Below, in pieces: positions 42,655 through 49,858 of a DNA stretch of 64,000 bases (its first letter is position 1; the number at the start of each line of letters is the position of its first letter). The translations under genes were made by a program, and so were the position numbers. Origin of the DNA: an uncultured Candidatus Melainabacteria bacterium (GTDB lineage: Bacteria; Cyanobacteriota; Vampirovibrionia; Gastranaerophilales; Gastranaerophilaceae). The notes beneath the pieces were generated by a model. The model was not told the DNA's origin and made no database searches. It saw only the letters and a program-made list of their open reading frames with translations. The DNA lies in NCBI GenBank assembly GCA_947570135.1, contig CANOTP010000005.1:62001-126000 (forward strand). Reading direction: 5' to 3'.

Positions 42655-42911
42655 ATGTAAACACTCAACGAACAACTTTCGCTTGGGGAAAGCCGAGCAG
42701 AGCCACGAACGTTAGTGAGAGACGACAAATTATAATCGAAAACCGCGCTGCTTGTTTGTCGGCAGGAAACGAGTTTACGTGTTTTGTTGCGCAAAACAGC
42801 GACACTCTCTGCCGACAAGCCGCTTTTCGATTTGATTTGGAGCGGTGGCGTTTAACGCGAGGCGCAGTAAATAAAGAATATAAGAACCATTGGGTGTTTT
42901 TTTTATGTAAA
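42635..42911. repeat. Insertion flanked by ~25-bp direct repeats, with GC-rich palindrome
   Basis: CCATTGGGTGTT, T-run and ATGTAAA occur at 42635-42661 and again at 42887-42911. Between them lie 225 bp of GC-rich sequence. This contains an imperfect palindrome (42734-42765 with 42809-42833, core TTGTCGGCAG/CTGCCGACAA), an inner GTTTTG/CAAAAC stem, and outer motifs at 42697-42726 and 42840-42867 that recur at 46906-47002. An open frame spanning it has no homology I recognise and is not called as a gene. Confidence 0.65.
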
Positions 42912-42912
42912 T

Positions 42913-43356
42913 TTATAATAAAGTTACTTTGATTAATCCTTTTTTCTCGAGTTTTTGGGCGTATTCTGTAAGTTTTCGCGTGTTCCCGACACCGGGGTAA
43001 TGGGAAATTAAATAATCGCTATTTTGTATCATGTAGCGATTAGCTTGAGCTATCGCGTACCGCTTTGGCACAAACTCTAAGCCTTCGGGGTAAAAAGTAT
43101 TGTCAAAATTTTCAGGTGTATCTACTTTTTTATCTAGTGCGTAAGGTTCAAGTAAATATAATTTTATATTTTGGTGGCGATTTTTTGCCTCTTTTAGGAC
43201 ACCTATTACAATTTTGTCAAAATTACCGTAATGTCCTACGGTGAACGTGGTGACGCCGTATTTGGTGATATGTTTTTCAACAGTTTCCGCAAGCTGTGGT
43301 TTAATACTACCAGAAGCGTATCTGCTCCCTATAAAAAAACATGTTTTGTTGTTCAT
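42913..43356 (-). CDS. SLOG-superfamily-like hypothetical protein (DUF1273 type)
   Basis: This 147-residue protein begins NKTCFFIGSRYASG, like the nucleotide-binding opening of DUF1273/SLOG proteins (usually CFTGHR). TFTVGHYGNFDKIVIGVLKEA and RYMIQNSDYLISHYPG fit later blocks of the same family, whose members bind nucleotides or NAD-like ligands. No enzymatic partner is adjacent. AAAGGAAA precedes the ATG. It is divergent from the twin XRE genes, with a palindromic operator between. Confidence 0.6.
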   Translation of the reverse strand: MNNKTCFFIGSRYASGSIKPQLAETVEKHITKYGVTTFTVGHYGNFDKIVIGVLKEAKNRHQNIKLYLLEPYALDKKVDTPENFDNTFYPEGLEFVPKRYAIAQANRYMIQNSDYLISHYPGVGNTRKLTEYAQKLEKKGLIKVTLL

Positions 43357-43393
43357 AAATATTTCCTTTTCTGTATATTAACCATAACATAAA

Positions 43394-43409
43394 TAAGCAT
43401 ATATGCTTA
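43394..43409. promoter_or_regulatory. Palindromic operator between divergent genes
   Basis: TAAGCATATATGCTTA is a perfect 16-bp palindrome 45-60 bases upstream of the first twin XRE gene and 38-53 upstream of the SLOG-like gene. A half-site ATGCTTA recurs near 43426, next to the -10 region. Confidence 0.6.
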
Positions 43410-43453
43410 ACAATTGGATTATATTATGCTTAATTATGTAATATCTTAATCCT

Positions 43454-43783
43454 ATGAATGTTGAGAATTTTTATAGAGAATTTGGAAAACGTTTGAAACA
43501 GTTAAGATTACAAGTTGGCATGTCACAAGAAGAATTAGCCGAACGGGTTGGTGTTGCTAATAAAACAGTAAGTTACTGGGAAAATGCACATAATCCGATA
43601 ACATTAAGTAAAATACCACTTATAGCCAATGCTTTGAATGTGCCGGTGTATAAACTGTTTGTATTTCTTGATATTGAAGAAAAGGCAGCAGATAAGGACT
43701 ATACAACATTGTTACAGTCAATAACAGGAGAAAAGCTAAATATACTTTTCAATGTTGTCAAAGAGTTACAGAAGCTTAAATAA
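43454..43783 (+). CDS. XRE-family regulator, first of a tandem pair
   Basis: This 109-residue protein has the N-terminal helix-turn-helix VGMSQEELAERVGVANKTVSYWENAHNP in pieces and a helical C-terminus. It is about 70 percent identical by eye to the next gene product, including PLIANALNVPVYKLFVFL. TAATAT lies 9 bases before the ATG and no Shine-Dalgarno is visible, so the leader is absent or only a few bases. Probably autoregulated through the palindrome upstream. Confidence 0.88.
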   Translation: MNVENFYREFGKRLKQLRLQVGMSQEELAERVGVANKTVSYWENAHNPITLSKIPLIANALNVPVYKLFVFLDIEEKAADKDYTTLLQSITGEKLNILFNVVKELQKLK

Positions 43784-43859
43784 ATTTTTATAACATATTT
43801 TAGCACATTTGCCAATATATCGGATTACATTATGCTAAGATATGTAATATTCTCATTTT

Positions 43860-44192
43860 ATGAGGATGAAAGATTTTTATAAAGAATTTGGTAAAAGATT
43901 AAAAGAACTTAGGTTGCAGGCTAACATGACACAGGATGAGTTAGCCGAGCAAGTAAATGTTGCAACCAAAACTGTTAGCTACTGGGAGAATGGACATAAT
44001 CCGATTACACTAAACAAAATACCGCTTATTGCTAATGCTTTGAATATTCCTATTTATAAGTTGTTTATATTTCTTAGTGTTGATGAAAAAGCAGCAGATA
44101 AAGACTATATAGAATTACTACAAGCTAAAACAGGCAAAGAGCTTGATACTTTATTTAATCTTCTAAAAGAGATGCAGAAGATTAAATACTAA
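43860..44192 (+). CDS. XRE-family regulator, second of a tandem pair
   Basis: This 110-residue paralogue of the preceding gene reads ANMTQDELAEQVNVATKTVSYWENGHNP in pieces. The 40 bases upstream also match those of the first copy (GATTACATTATGCT and TATGTAATAT against GATTATATTATGCT and TATGTAATAT), so promoter and gene were duplicated together. The AAAGCAGCAGATAAAGA-like stretch in the coding region is also shared. The change in the recognition helix (VNVATK versus VGVANK) may shift operator choice. Confidence 0.88.
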   Translation: MRMKDFYKEFGKRLKELRLQANMTQDELAEQVNVATKTVSYWENGHNPITLNKIPLIANALNIPIYKLFIFLSVDEKAADKDYIELLQAKTGKELDTLFNLLKEMQKIKY

Positions 44193-44226
44193 GAAAATTT
44201 ATAATTTGTTGAAAAAAAAGAATAAA

Positions 44227-44556
44227 ATGAATATTCAAAAGATAAGAAAAGAACTTGGTAGTAGAATAAAAACCTTTAGAACTAAACGGGGTTATACTCA
44301 AGAGCAATTTTGCGAAATTATAAATCTGGATCAATCTAATTTATCAAACATTGAAAATGGAAAAACTTTTCCTGATATTGTAACTTTGTATTCAATTATC
44401 ACAAATGCAGGTATTGAACCTGATTATTTATTCGGTTATACCGATGATGACGGTGTAAAGTTCACTCCGCTTGATTATGAGATATTTGATTTAATTGTTA
44501 AACTTCCAAAAGATACCAAAATGAAGCTGAAAAATATTGTCGAACTGCTTAAATAA
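44227..44556 (+). CDS. XRE-family regulator, third in the cluster
   Basis: This 109-residue protein from the ATG at 44227 has the helix-turn-helix KRGYTQEQFCEIINLDQSNLSNIENG in pieces and a C-terminal dimerisation-type part (ITNAGIEPDYLFGYTDDDG). It is clearly different from the twin regulators. A TTG at 44206 would add seven mostly lysine residues and is less likely. It is probably transcribed with the twins, since only about 35 bp separate it from the second. Confidence 0.85.
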   Translation: MNIQKIRKELGSRIKTFRTKRGYTQEQFCEIINLDQSNLSNIENGKTFPDIVTLYSIITNAGIEPDYLFGYTDDDGVKFTPLDYEIFDLIVKLPKDTKMKLKNIVELLK

Positions 44557-44666
44557 ATTCCTGACAGATTTTATGCAGAGTTGTTGCATAATTTCATATT
44601 TTATGTTATTAGTTAACTATAATGATTAGATTTTTACAAAACCGACGTAGCAAATATAACTTGAAA

Positions 44667-44755
44667 GGCTTGTTTTAACTAAACGAGAAGTTTTTGCGCG
44701 ACGGAAAATAAAGTTTAAAACAAGACCTTGAAAATACTCGGGGTCTTGTTTTTTT
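44667..44755 (+). ncRNA. Candidate attenuator-type RNA with mutually exclusive hairpins
   Basis: GGCTTGTTTTAACT (44667-44680) can pair with AGTTTAAAACAAGACC (44712-44727). The last eight of those bases are also the left arm of a terminator (ACAAGACC 44720-44727 with GGTCTTGT 44742-44749, then a T-run). A TATAAT lies at 44618-44623. The two structures cannot form together. No protein gene lies between the promoter and the terminator. Confidence 0.45.
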
Positions 44756-44836
44756 GTTACAAAAGGTAAATATTAATTGTAAAATCGGCAATTATTATTT
44801 TTGAGGAAAATTAAAGTAAAGGTGAAAGAAAAAATT

Positions 44837-44975
44837 ATGAAACATAGAAATATTCGACGAAACTCAACTATAAAAGCGAATGCCCCAATCGTGAAATTAA
44901 TGAATTTAATTTGGGGTCTGTAGTACAACGTAGTTGAGCGGTAAATATTTGAAAATATTTACCCCGAAGGATAAG
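44837..44975 (+). promoter_or_regulatory. Structured leader with a possible 28-codon ORF
   Basis: ACTCAACT (44868-44875) faces AGTTGAG, CCCCAA faces TTGGGG, and GGTAAATATTT faces AAATATTTACC, giving nested or adjacent stems just before the next gene. An ATG at 44837 behind AAAGGTGA opens a 28-codon frame ending at 44923 that covers part of the same sequence, so a leader peptide is possible. Confidence 0.35.
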
Positions 44976-44979
44976 GAAA

Positions 44980-46284
44980 ATGATACCAAAAATAACAGCA
45001 AGTACAATTTACTCTACATTAGGAAATAACAGTTCAAAAGTTCCGTTAGCAATAAAAGATATTGCAAACAGCTGCGGTTTGACAGCAGCTTCATATATGT
45101 CAGGGGACAATGCGGAAGGGAAAGACAGATTTATTGATGAATTCGGAACTCAGGCTATTTGGCTTTGGGGGATTCCCGGATATAAAATGGCTTTAGACTT
45201 TTTGATGTATAAGCCTGCAAAAATTGACCCTATGGTAGATGTCAGAATCTTGAAAAACCCTGAAATCTTAAAGGCAGCAAAAGAATTTGCTCCGACTAAA
45301 GCAGTTCTAAAAAGTCTTGAAAATGTTGCATCGCATCAAAAATTAGCGAAAAACCTCAATATGGCAAAATTCGGATTATCTACAGCGTTAACGGCTTTAT
45401 CTTATTTAGGTTTAACAAAATTCAGACATAATTACACGGAAAAACAGATTAAAAATGATATTTTAAGTAAACAAAACGACAGATTTGAAAGCGTAAAATC
45501 TTCTCAAGTACCGTTTTCGTCTGCGTTTTCATCTGTTCACGGGGTAAATAATAAAGATTCTGCGAAACCGACATTTACAGGCGGAGTTCAGGATTTCATT
45601 TTTGATCCTGTTAAAAACCTGATGATTGTTGACGGAATAATCACGGGTGAAAGACTTTCGCATTCTAAAAATCCACAGGACTTTTTAGGGTATGTAATTA
45701 AAGAAGGCAGCTTCTGGGCGTTTATGTACGCGGCAGGTCCGTTGATTGCTAAAGCCCTTGAAAAACATGCCGATGCTAAAGGTAAGTCAATTGATTTGGA
45801 TGCAAGGGTAATTTTTGGTGAGCAGCTTAAAAAAGCTATGGCTGACGGTTCTTTAAAAGCTCATCTTGAAGAGTTCAAGGCTGCAGATGTTTCTGATGTT
45901 GATATTTATAAGTTCGCCGTTAAGCCGAAAAATAAAAACCTTGTTGTTGATATGGCTAAAAAGTCTGATATTATTGAATTATTGAAAGGTACAGATTTAG
46001 TTGATACAAGAAGATATATTGATTTGGGTGAATTAAGAGGGGTTCAGGCTAAGCTTGAAAAACTTCTTAATCAGTTTGAAAATTCAGGTGAAAACTTGGA
46101 TGAATTTTTGAAATCAATAAGAAAGTACAAAAAAGGTGCAGTCTTGAAAAACATCGGTGCATGTATTGGTGCGTTAGGAATTTTGGCACCTGCGATTATG
46201 CTTCTTACAAGAAAATTCGGTACAGGTAAGGATTATCAGGTAAGAAAAGATATTGAAGAAAATCTTGCAAAGCAACAGGGCTAA
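44980..46284 (+). CDS. Lineage-specific hypothetical membrane-associated protein
   Basis: This 434-residue protein has hydrophobic stretches near residues 140-160 (FGLSTALTALSYLGL), 250-270 (FWAFMYAAGPLIAKAL) and 395-415 (IGACIGALGILAPAIMLLT). A PTFTGG motif near residue 206 matches the 'PxFxG' pattern of other hypotheticals here. The N-terminus IYSTLGNNSSKVPLAIKDIANSCG is not a signal peptide. AAGGA lies upstream of the ATG. No named domain is recognised. Confidence 0.6.
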   Translation: MIPKITASTIYSTLGNNSSKVPLAIKDIANSCGLTAASYMSGDNAEGKDRFIDEFGTQAIWLWGIPGYKMALDFLMYKPAKIDPMVDVRILKNPEILKAAKEFAPTKAVLKSLENVASHQKLAKNLNMAKFGLSTALTALSYLGLTKFRHNYTEKQIKNDILSKQNDRFESVKSSQVPFSSAFSSVHGVNNKDSAKPTFTGGVQDFIFDPVKNLMIVDGIITGERLSHSKNPQDFLGYVIKEGSFWAFMYAAGPLIAKALEKHADAKGKSIDLDARVIFGEQLKKAMADGSLKAHLEEFKAADVSDVDIYKFAVKPKNKNLVVDMAKKSDIIELLKGTDLVDTRRYIDLGELRGVQAKLEKLLNQFENSGENLDEFLKSIRKYKKGAVLKNIGACIGALGILAPAIMLLTRKFGTGKDYQVRKDIEENLAKQQG

Positions 46285-46736
46285 TCGTTAGCGCTGGTTA
46301 AAAAGTTAACAAGACCTTGGAGTCCGAGTTTGTAGCTGTCGGTTTTAAATCCTGTAATTTGACCTACGCAAACATCGGCAAACATTGAGTTATGACGAAA
46401 TTCTTCTCTTTTGTAGATGTTAGATATGTGAACTTCAACTGTCGGGATTTTAACTGATGTTAGTGCATCTCGTATAGCAACGCTTGTGTGAGTGTATGCA
46501 CCTGCGTTTAGGATGATTCCGTCGAAGTTTCCGAGGGCATATTGAATTTTATCTATGATTTCGCCTTCAAAGTTACTTTGGAATATTTCGATATTTATAC
46601 CGAGTTCAAAAGAGTATTCGTGAAGTTCCATTTCTAAGTCTTTGTAAGACTTAGAACCGTACTGTTCAGGCTCTCTGACTCCTAACATGTTAAGATTAGG
46701 ACCATTAATGATTAATATGTTTAAATTTTTTTCCAT
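46281..46736 (-). CDS. aroQ: Type II 3-dehydroquinate dehydratase
   Basis: This is the shikimate-pathway enzyme removing water from 3-dehydroquinate. NILIINGPNLNMLGVREPEQYG is the family opening with the active-site tyrosine at its end. QSNFEGEIIDKI, LNAGAYTHTSVAIRDAL and VEVHISNIYKREEFRHNS carry the remaining active-site residues. The 151-residue length is typical. It is convergent with the large hypothetical, with a 4-base overlap. It has its own upstream region facing a non-coding stretch. Confidence 0.96.
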   Translation of the reverse strand: MEKNLNILIINGPNLNMLGVREPEQYGSKSYKDLEMELHEYSFELGINIEIFQSNFEGEIIDKIQYALGNFDGIILNAGAYTHTSVAIRDALTSVKIPTVEVHISNIYKREEFRHNSMFADVCVGQITGFKTDSYKLGLQGLVNFLTSAND

Positions 46737-46806
46737 GCTGATATTATATCACACAAAAGGTATTTTGTAAATTTTTGTTAATTTTTACAACATTAATGTA
46801 ACCAAT

Positions 46807-46898
46807 TTGACATGTTTTGAATATCATGCATGTACAAACTATCCCAAAATCTCCTCCCAAGATTATTGTTCAAGTCGCAGCAGTGTGACTTTTTTTTT
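46807..46898 (+). ncRNA. Candidate small RNA with a CU-rich segment
   Basis: TTGACA (46807-46812) with a weak -10 near 46831, then about 60 bases ending in a terminator. AAGTCGCA (46872-46879) pairs with TGTGACTT (46884-46891), followed by a T-run. The segment CTCCTCCC could pair with Shine-Dalgarno sequences. It holds no protein gene. Confidence 0.4.
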
Positions 46899-47002
46899 GC
46901 GTCCTGCGCAGAGGCATGAGCGAAGCGAAAGACGAACCTGCGTCAACGTAAGCGTTGAGCTTTCGTTGCAAAGGTGAGCGTTGCCGTTTAATGTGCAGGA
47001 CG
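46899..47002. repeat. GC-rich palindromic element, second copy of the family
   Basis: GCGTCCTGC (46899-46907) pairs with GCAGGACG (46995-47002). Inner stems include CAACG/CGTTG and CGAAAG/CTTTCG. Motifs GCAGAGGCATGAGCG with AAGACGA, and GAGCGTTGCCGTTTAA, match the element at 42697-42867. Confidence 0.6.
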
Positions 47003-47041
47003 TTTAGGCGCAGAGCCGCGAGCGAAATCTAAAATTTACCC

Positions 47042-47299
47042 CTAATTATCGTGCACGCTCATTTGGGAAGATACTTCCGCAATAATCCGCGCAACATCAG
47101 CTCCGCCGATTGCCACTTCAAAAATTAACGGTGCATAAATCAGCACAGTTTCTTTATATGCCATTGTTTCAATGTCAATAATATTAAACTCTATAAAATC
47201 TTCTCCTGTTGAGATGAGCTTTCCGTATTCTCCTCCTGTTGCCCAACGGATAAACATATATTGATTAACGTATTCTTCTAATTTTTCAACTAATTTCAT
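47042..47299 (-). CDS. Small hypothetical protein
   Basis: This 85-residue protein has a helical start (MKLVEKLEEYVNQYMFIRWAT), then short strands (GEYGKLISTGEDFIEFNII, VLIYAPLIFEVAIGG). The pattern of a helix followed by strands reminded me of Sm-like folds, but the match is too weak to assign. It is transcribed alone, beside the GC-rich element. Confidence 0.55.
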   Translation of the reverse strand: MKLVEKLEEYVNQYMFIRWATGGEYGKLISTGEDFIEFNIIDIETMAYKETVLIYAPLIFEVAIGGADVARIIAEVSSQMSVHDN

Positions 47300-47356
47300 A
47301 ATAACCTGATACCCTTACAAACAATATTTTAGTGATAATTTTGCTAAAGTCAAAAT

Positions 47357-47998
47357 CTAGACGATAAATGTTTTGACAGAACCGTCCTGGTGGTATAACC
47401 CGCCGCCGCAAACGGTTTCAACAACTTTTAAGACAACTTCGCGAGGTGCATCTATCTGGTTTAAAGTAAATTCTTGTCCCGTGTGTTTAATTTTAAACAC
47501 GCATTTTTGGGTTTGGTCAGCGGGAACGTATAATGATGCGATTTCGTTTTCAAGAAGTTTAACCATTTCGTCTTCTCTGTCTTTTGCATCTTTAATAATA
47601 TCGTGATAATTACCTCTCAGTGCGATAATTCTGTTAGAGAAAATATGACGTCCGTCATCTCTGAACAGTGCTTGCGGTTGGAAGTTGCAGCGTGTTGTGA
47701 AACTCATTTTATGCCAAAGAATATTTATAACAGCAACCGATTTTAGAGAATCAGCATCGACATAGATGTTTTGTGTTGTAACTCCGCGAGAAGAGAACGA
47801 TTGTTTAAGATTATTTGAAACAAGTTCAAGACAGTCAACCATTCTGGTAAAAATATCGTTAGTATTTACGGTTGAATGCTGATAATCCAAAAACTGCTTG
47901 TACATGTGAGATGATACAAGTTCTACTCTCTCCTGGATTACAATATCCTTTTTGGTAGCTGTTTCAGAGTTGTCAAAACTTTCAAAATTATTTAGCAA
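47357..47998 (-). CDS. Hypothetical protein
   Basis: This 213-residue soluble protein uses a TTG start behind AAAGGAAA. It contains a helical N-terminal half (IVIQERVELVSSHMYKQFLDY), then NIYVDADSLKSVAVINILWHKMSF and a beta-rich end (VFKIKHTGQEFTLNQI, VCGGGLYHQDGSVKTF). No domain is recognised. It is probably a cytoplasmic lineage-specific protein. Confidence 0.6.
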   Translation of the reverse strand: MLNNFESFDNSETATKKDIVIQERVELVSSHMYKQFLDYQHSTVNTNDIFTRMVDCLELVSNNLKQSFSSRGVTTQNIYVDADSLKSVAVINILWHKMSFTTRCNFQPQALFRDDGRHIFSNRIIALRGNYHDIIKDAKDREDEMVKLLENEIASLYVPADQTQKCVFKIKHTGQEFTLNQIDAPREVVLKVVETVCGGGLYHQDGSVKTFIV

Positions 47999-48126
47999 TT
48001 TCGTTTCCTTTTTTATAACATATTTTTAAAATAAACATGTTTTCTTGTAAAGATTATATGTTTTTTCGTTACAAAACGGAATACTTATATAAGATTATAA
48101 ATCCCGATTTTAATGATAGTTCAAAT

Positions 48127-48327
48127 TTATTTTGAAATTTCAATAAGTTCATCAATTTTACAATCAAGAAAAAGACAAATTCTTTCGACAGTGTCAAGAG
48201 TTATATTAGTTCTTTTTCCTCTAATTATTTCTGATATTTTTGATTGACTGATGCCTGTTGCTTTGTGCAGTTGAATACTGCTTATATTATGTTCCCAGAG
48301 CATTTCCCGTAATCTTATTGTAATCAT
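48127..48327 (-). CDS. Small XRE-family regulator
   Basis: This 66-residue protein is all helix-turn-helix: HNISSIQLHKATGISQSKISEIIRGKR in pieces, with a short C-terminal helix (CLFLDCKIDELIEI). TATAAT on the minus strand ends 6 bases before the ATG, so the message is probably leaderless. It is divergent from a prepilin-like gene, with repeated operator-like sequences between, making that gene its probable target. Confidence 0.87.
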   Translation of the reverse strand: MITIRLREMLWEHNISSIQLHKATGISQSKISEIIRGKRTNITLDTVERICLFLDCKIDELIEISK

Positions 48328-48351
48328 TCATTAATTATATAGAATATTTCC

Positions 48352-48403
48352 TTATCTTGACATTAATTTCCTAATAAGATAATATAATACCTAATAAGGT
48401 AAT
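48352..48403. promoter_or_regulatory. Divergent promoter with repeated operator-like sites
   Basis: For the plus strand, TTGACA (48357-48362), a 17-base spacer and TAATAT (48380-48385). CCTAATAAGATAAT (48370-48383) and CCTAATAAGGTAAT (48390-48403) are direct repeats 20 bp, or two helical turns, apart. TTATCTT/AAGATAA adds an inverted repeat around the -35. Confidence 0.65.
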
Positions 48404-48438
48404 TAAATTTAAAATAACTTTATCAAGGAGCGGAGCGG

Positions 48439-49137
48439 ATGAAAAAACTTGGATTTACGTTAGCAGAGGTGTTAATCACTCTCGGGATTATCGGGGTTGT
48501 TGCGGCGATTACTATCCCGGGGCTTATGAGTGCGCATAAAGCAAAAAGACTTCGCTCACAATTTTTAAAATCTTATTCGACTATTCAGCAGGTTTTTAAG
48601 AGAATGGAAGCTGATGATGTTTCAACCGAGTCGACAACTTACCCGACAGGGACTTTTTATAAAACTTTTATGCAATACCTGCAAGCTCCTTATGACTGCG
48701 GTGCTGTAAATAATAACGGCGCAGGTAACAATACTAAAAAAATCTTGCCGTGTTATAATTTTTCTGATAAAACAAAAGGTTATAAGTCATTTGACGGCAA
48801 ATCTAATGTAGTTACTAACTGGTTTGATGACGGGCAGATTGCTTTGCAAGACGGAACATTGATTATGTTTGAAAACTATACGGGTGTTAAACAGTTATGG
48901 GTATCTGTTGATTTAAACGGATTTAATAACCCGCCAAACCGTTGGGGATATGATTTGTTTACGTTTGAGTTTCTTGACGGCGAGCTTAGAACAATGGGTG
49001 ATATTCAAACAAAATATAATGAAGTGGACAAATACTGTAATCCAAAAGGCTCAGGAGCTTTAAACGGTGCTGCTTGTGCTTATCGCGCTAAAACAGAAAC
49101 CGATTATTTTAAAAAAGTTGTGCATAGTTTTAAATAA
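48439..49137 (+). CDS. Type IV prepilin-like protein
   Basis: This 232-residue protein opens MKKLGFTLAEVLITLGIIG, a class III signal with cleavage after Gly of KKLG and Glu at +5. The body is a pseudopilin-like globular domain with cysteines (YDCGA, LPCYNF, KYCNPKG, AACAYRAK). The leader is almost identical to that of the protein encoded at 5385-6140. AAGGAG lies upstream. It is probably controlled by the divergent XRE protein. Confidence 0.88.
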   Translation: MKKLGFTLAEVLITLGIIGVVAAITIPGLMSAHKAKRLRSQFLKSYSTIQQVFKRMEADDVSTESTTYPTGTFYKTFMQYLQAPYDCGAVNNNGAGNNTKKILPCYNFSDKTKGYKSFDGKSNVVTNWFDDGQIALQDGTLIMFENYTGVKQLWVSVDLNGFNNPPNRWGYDLFTFEFLDGELRTMGDIQTKYNEVDKYCNPKGSGALNGAACAYRAKTETDYFKKVVHSFK

Positions 49138-49813
49138 TCTGAGAAAACGGGCTTTTTTCGTCTGCAAAAACAGCGCCTCCGATAATATCACGTAGTATGG
49201 GTAAAATAAGAATTTCTGATTCAAAGTGTCCTAAATCGTATAAAACAATATCGGAATCAAGCGCGGTATGGAATTTCAAATCTCCAGTGACAAGACAATC
49301 CGCGTTAAAAGATTTTGAGTCATTTATAAACTCGGAACCGCTTCCTGCGCAAAACGCAACACGTTTTAGTTTTTTTATATTTTTATTATTTACTAAACGC
49401 GAGTTTGGTGAGATTTTTTTTATTTTTTTTGAAAAATCTTCAATCGAAATTCCTTGTTCAAAATCAACAAATCGTAAAAATTCGTGCCCGTAGTTTTGAG
49501 GTTCAAACCCAAGAGTCTTAATCAGGGTATCTGTTGTCCCTCCGTTTGCTTTATCAAGATTTGTATGAGCGCTGTAAATATCAATGTCGCCCCATTTTAA
49601 AGGTACGTAAAATAACGGATGATGAGAGATTATCATATCACAATTCGCCAATCGTGCTTGTGAAATAACCTCCTCGGTTACTGTCAGGCACAACATAATT
49701 TTAGAAACTTCTGACTTTTGAGTTTCGACCATAAACCCCACGCAGTCCCAAGGTTCTGCTGTTTCAGTCGGTGCGATTTGTTCTATTTTTTTTATTATTT
49801 CGTATTTATTCAT
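49130..49813 (-). CDS. Nif3-family dinuclear metal-binding protein (GTP cyclohydrolase I type 2 homologue)
   Basis: This 227-residue protein has the metal-site histidines in MIISHHPLFY and HTNLDKANGG, plus the final block DLGHFESEI. WDCVGFMVE is the family opening (usually WDNVGL). Nif3 proteins are conserved but their exact reaction is uncertain. It overlaps the 3' end of the convergent prepilin gene by 8 bases. coaBC lies downstream in this orientation's upstream direction. Confidence 0.88.
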   Translation of the reverse strand: MNKYEIIKKIEQIAPTETAEPWDCVGFMVETQKSEVSKIMLCLTVTEEVISQARLANCDMIISHHPLFYVPLKWGDIDIYSAHTNLDKANGGTTDTLIKTLGFEPQNYGHEFLRFVDFEQGISIEDFSKKIKKISPNSRLVNNKNIKKLKRVAFCAGSGSEFINDSKSFNADCLVTGDLKFHTALDSDIVLYDLGHFESEILILPILRDIIGGAVFADEKSPFSQII

Positions 49814-49823
49814 ATTGTCGTTT

Positions 49824-49850
49824 TGTCACTCCGAACTTGATTCGGAGTCT
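49824..49850. repeat. 27-bp palindromic repeat, copy 1 of 3
   Basis: The copy carries TGTCA, stem CTCCGAA paired with TTCGGAG around CTTGA, then TCT. Its two relatives lie between groES and groEL. Stem bases differ in compensating pairs. Confidence 0.75.
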
Positions 49851-49858
49851 GTTTTGTT

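Noticed and set aside
42642-42932. Open frame of 96 codons after tRNA-Glu
   Set aside because: It covers the tRNA terminator and the GC-rich palindromic insertion, has no ribosome site and its residues follow the repeats.
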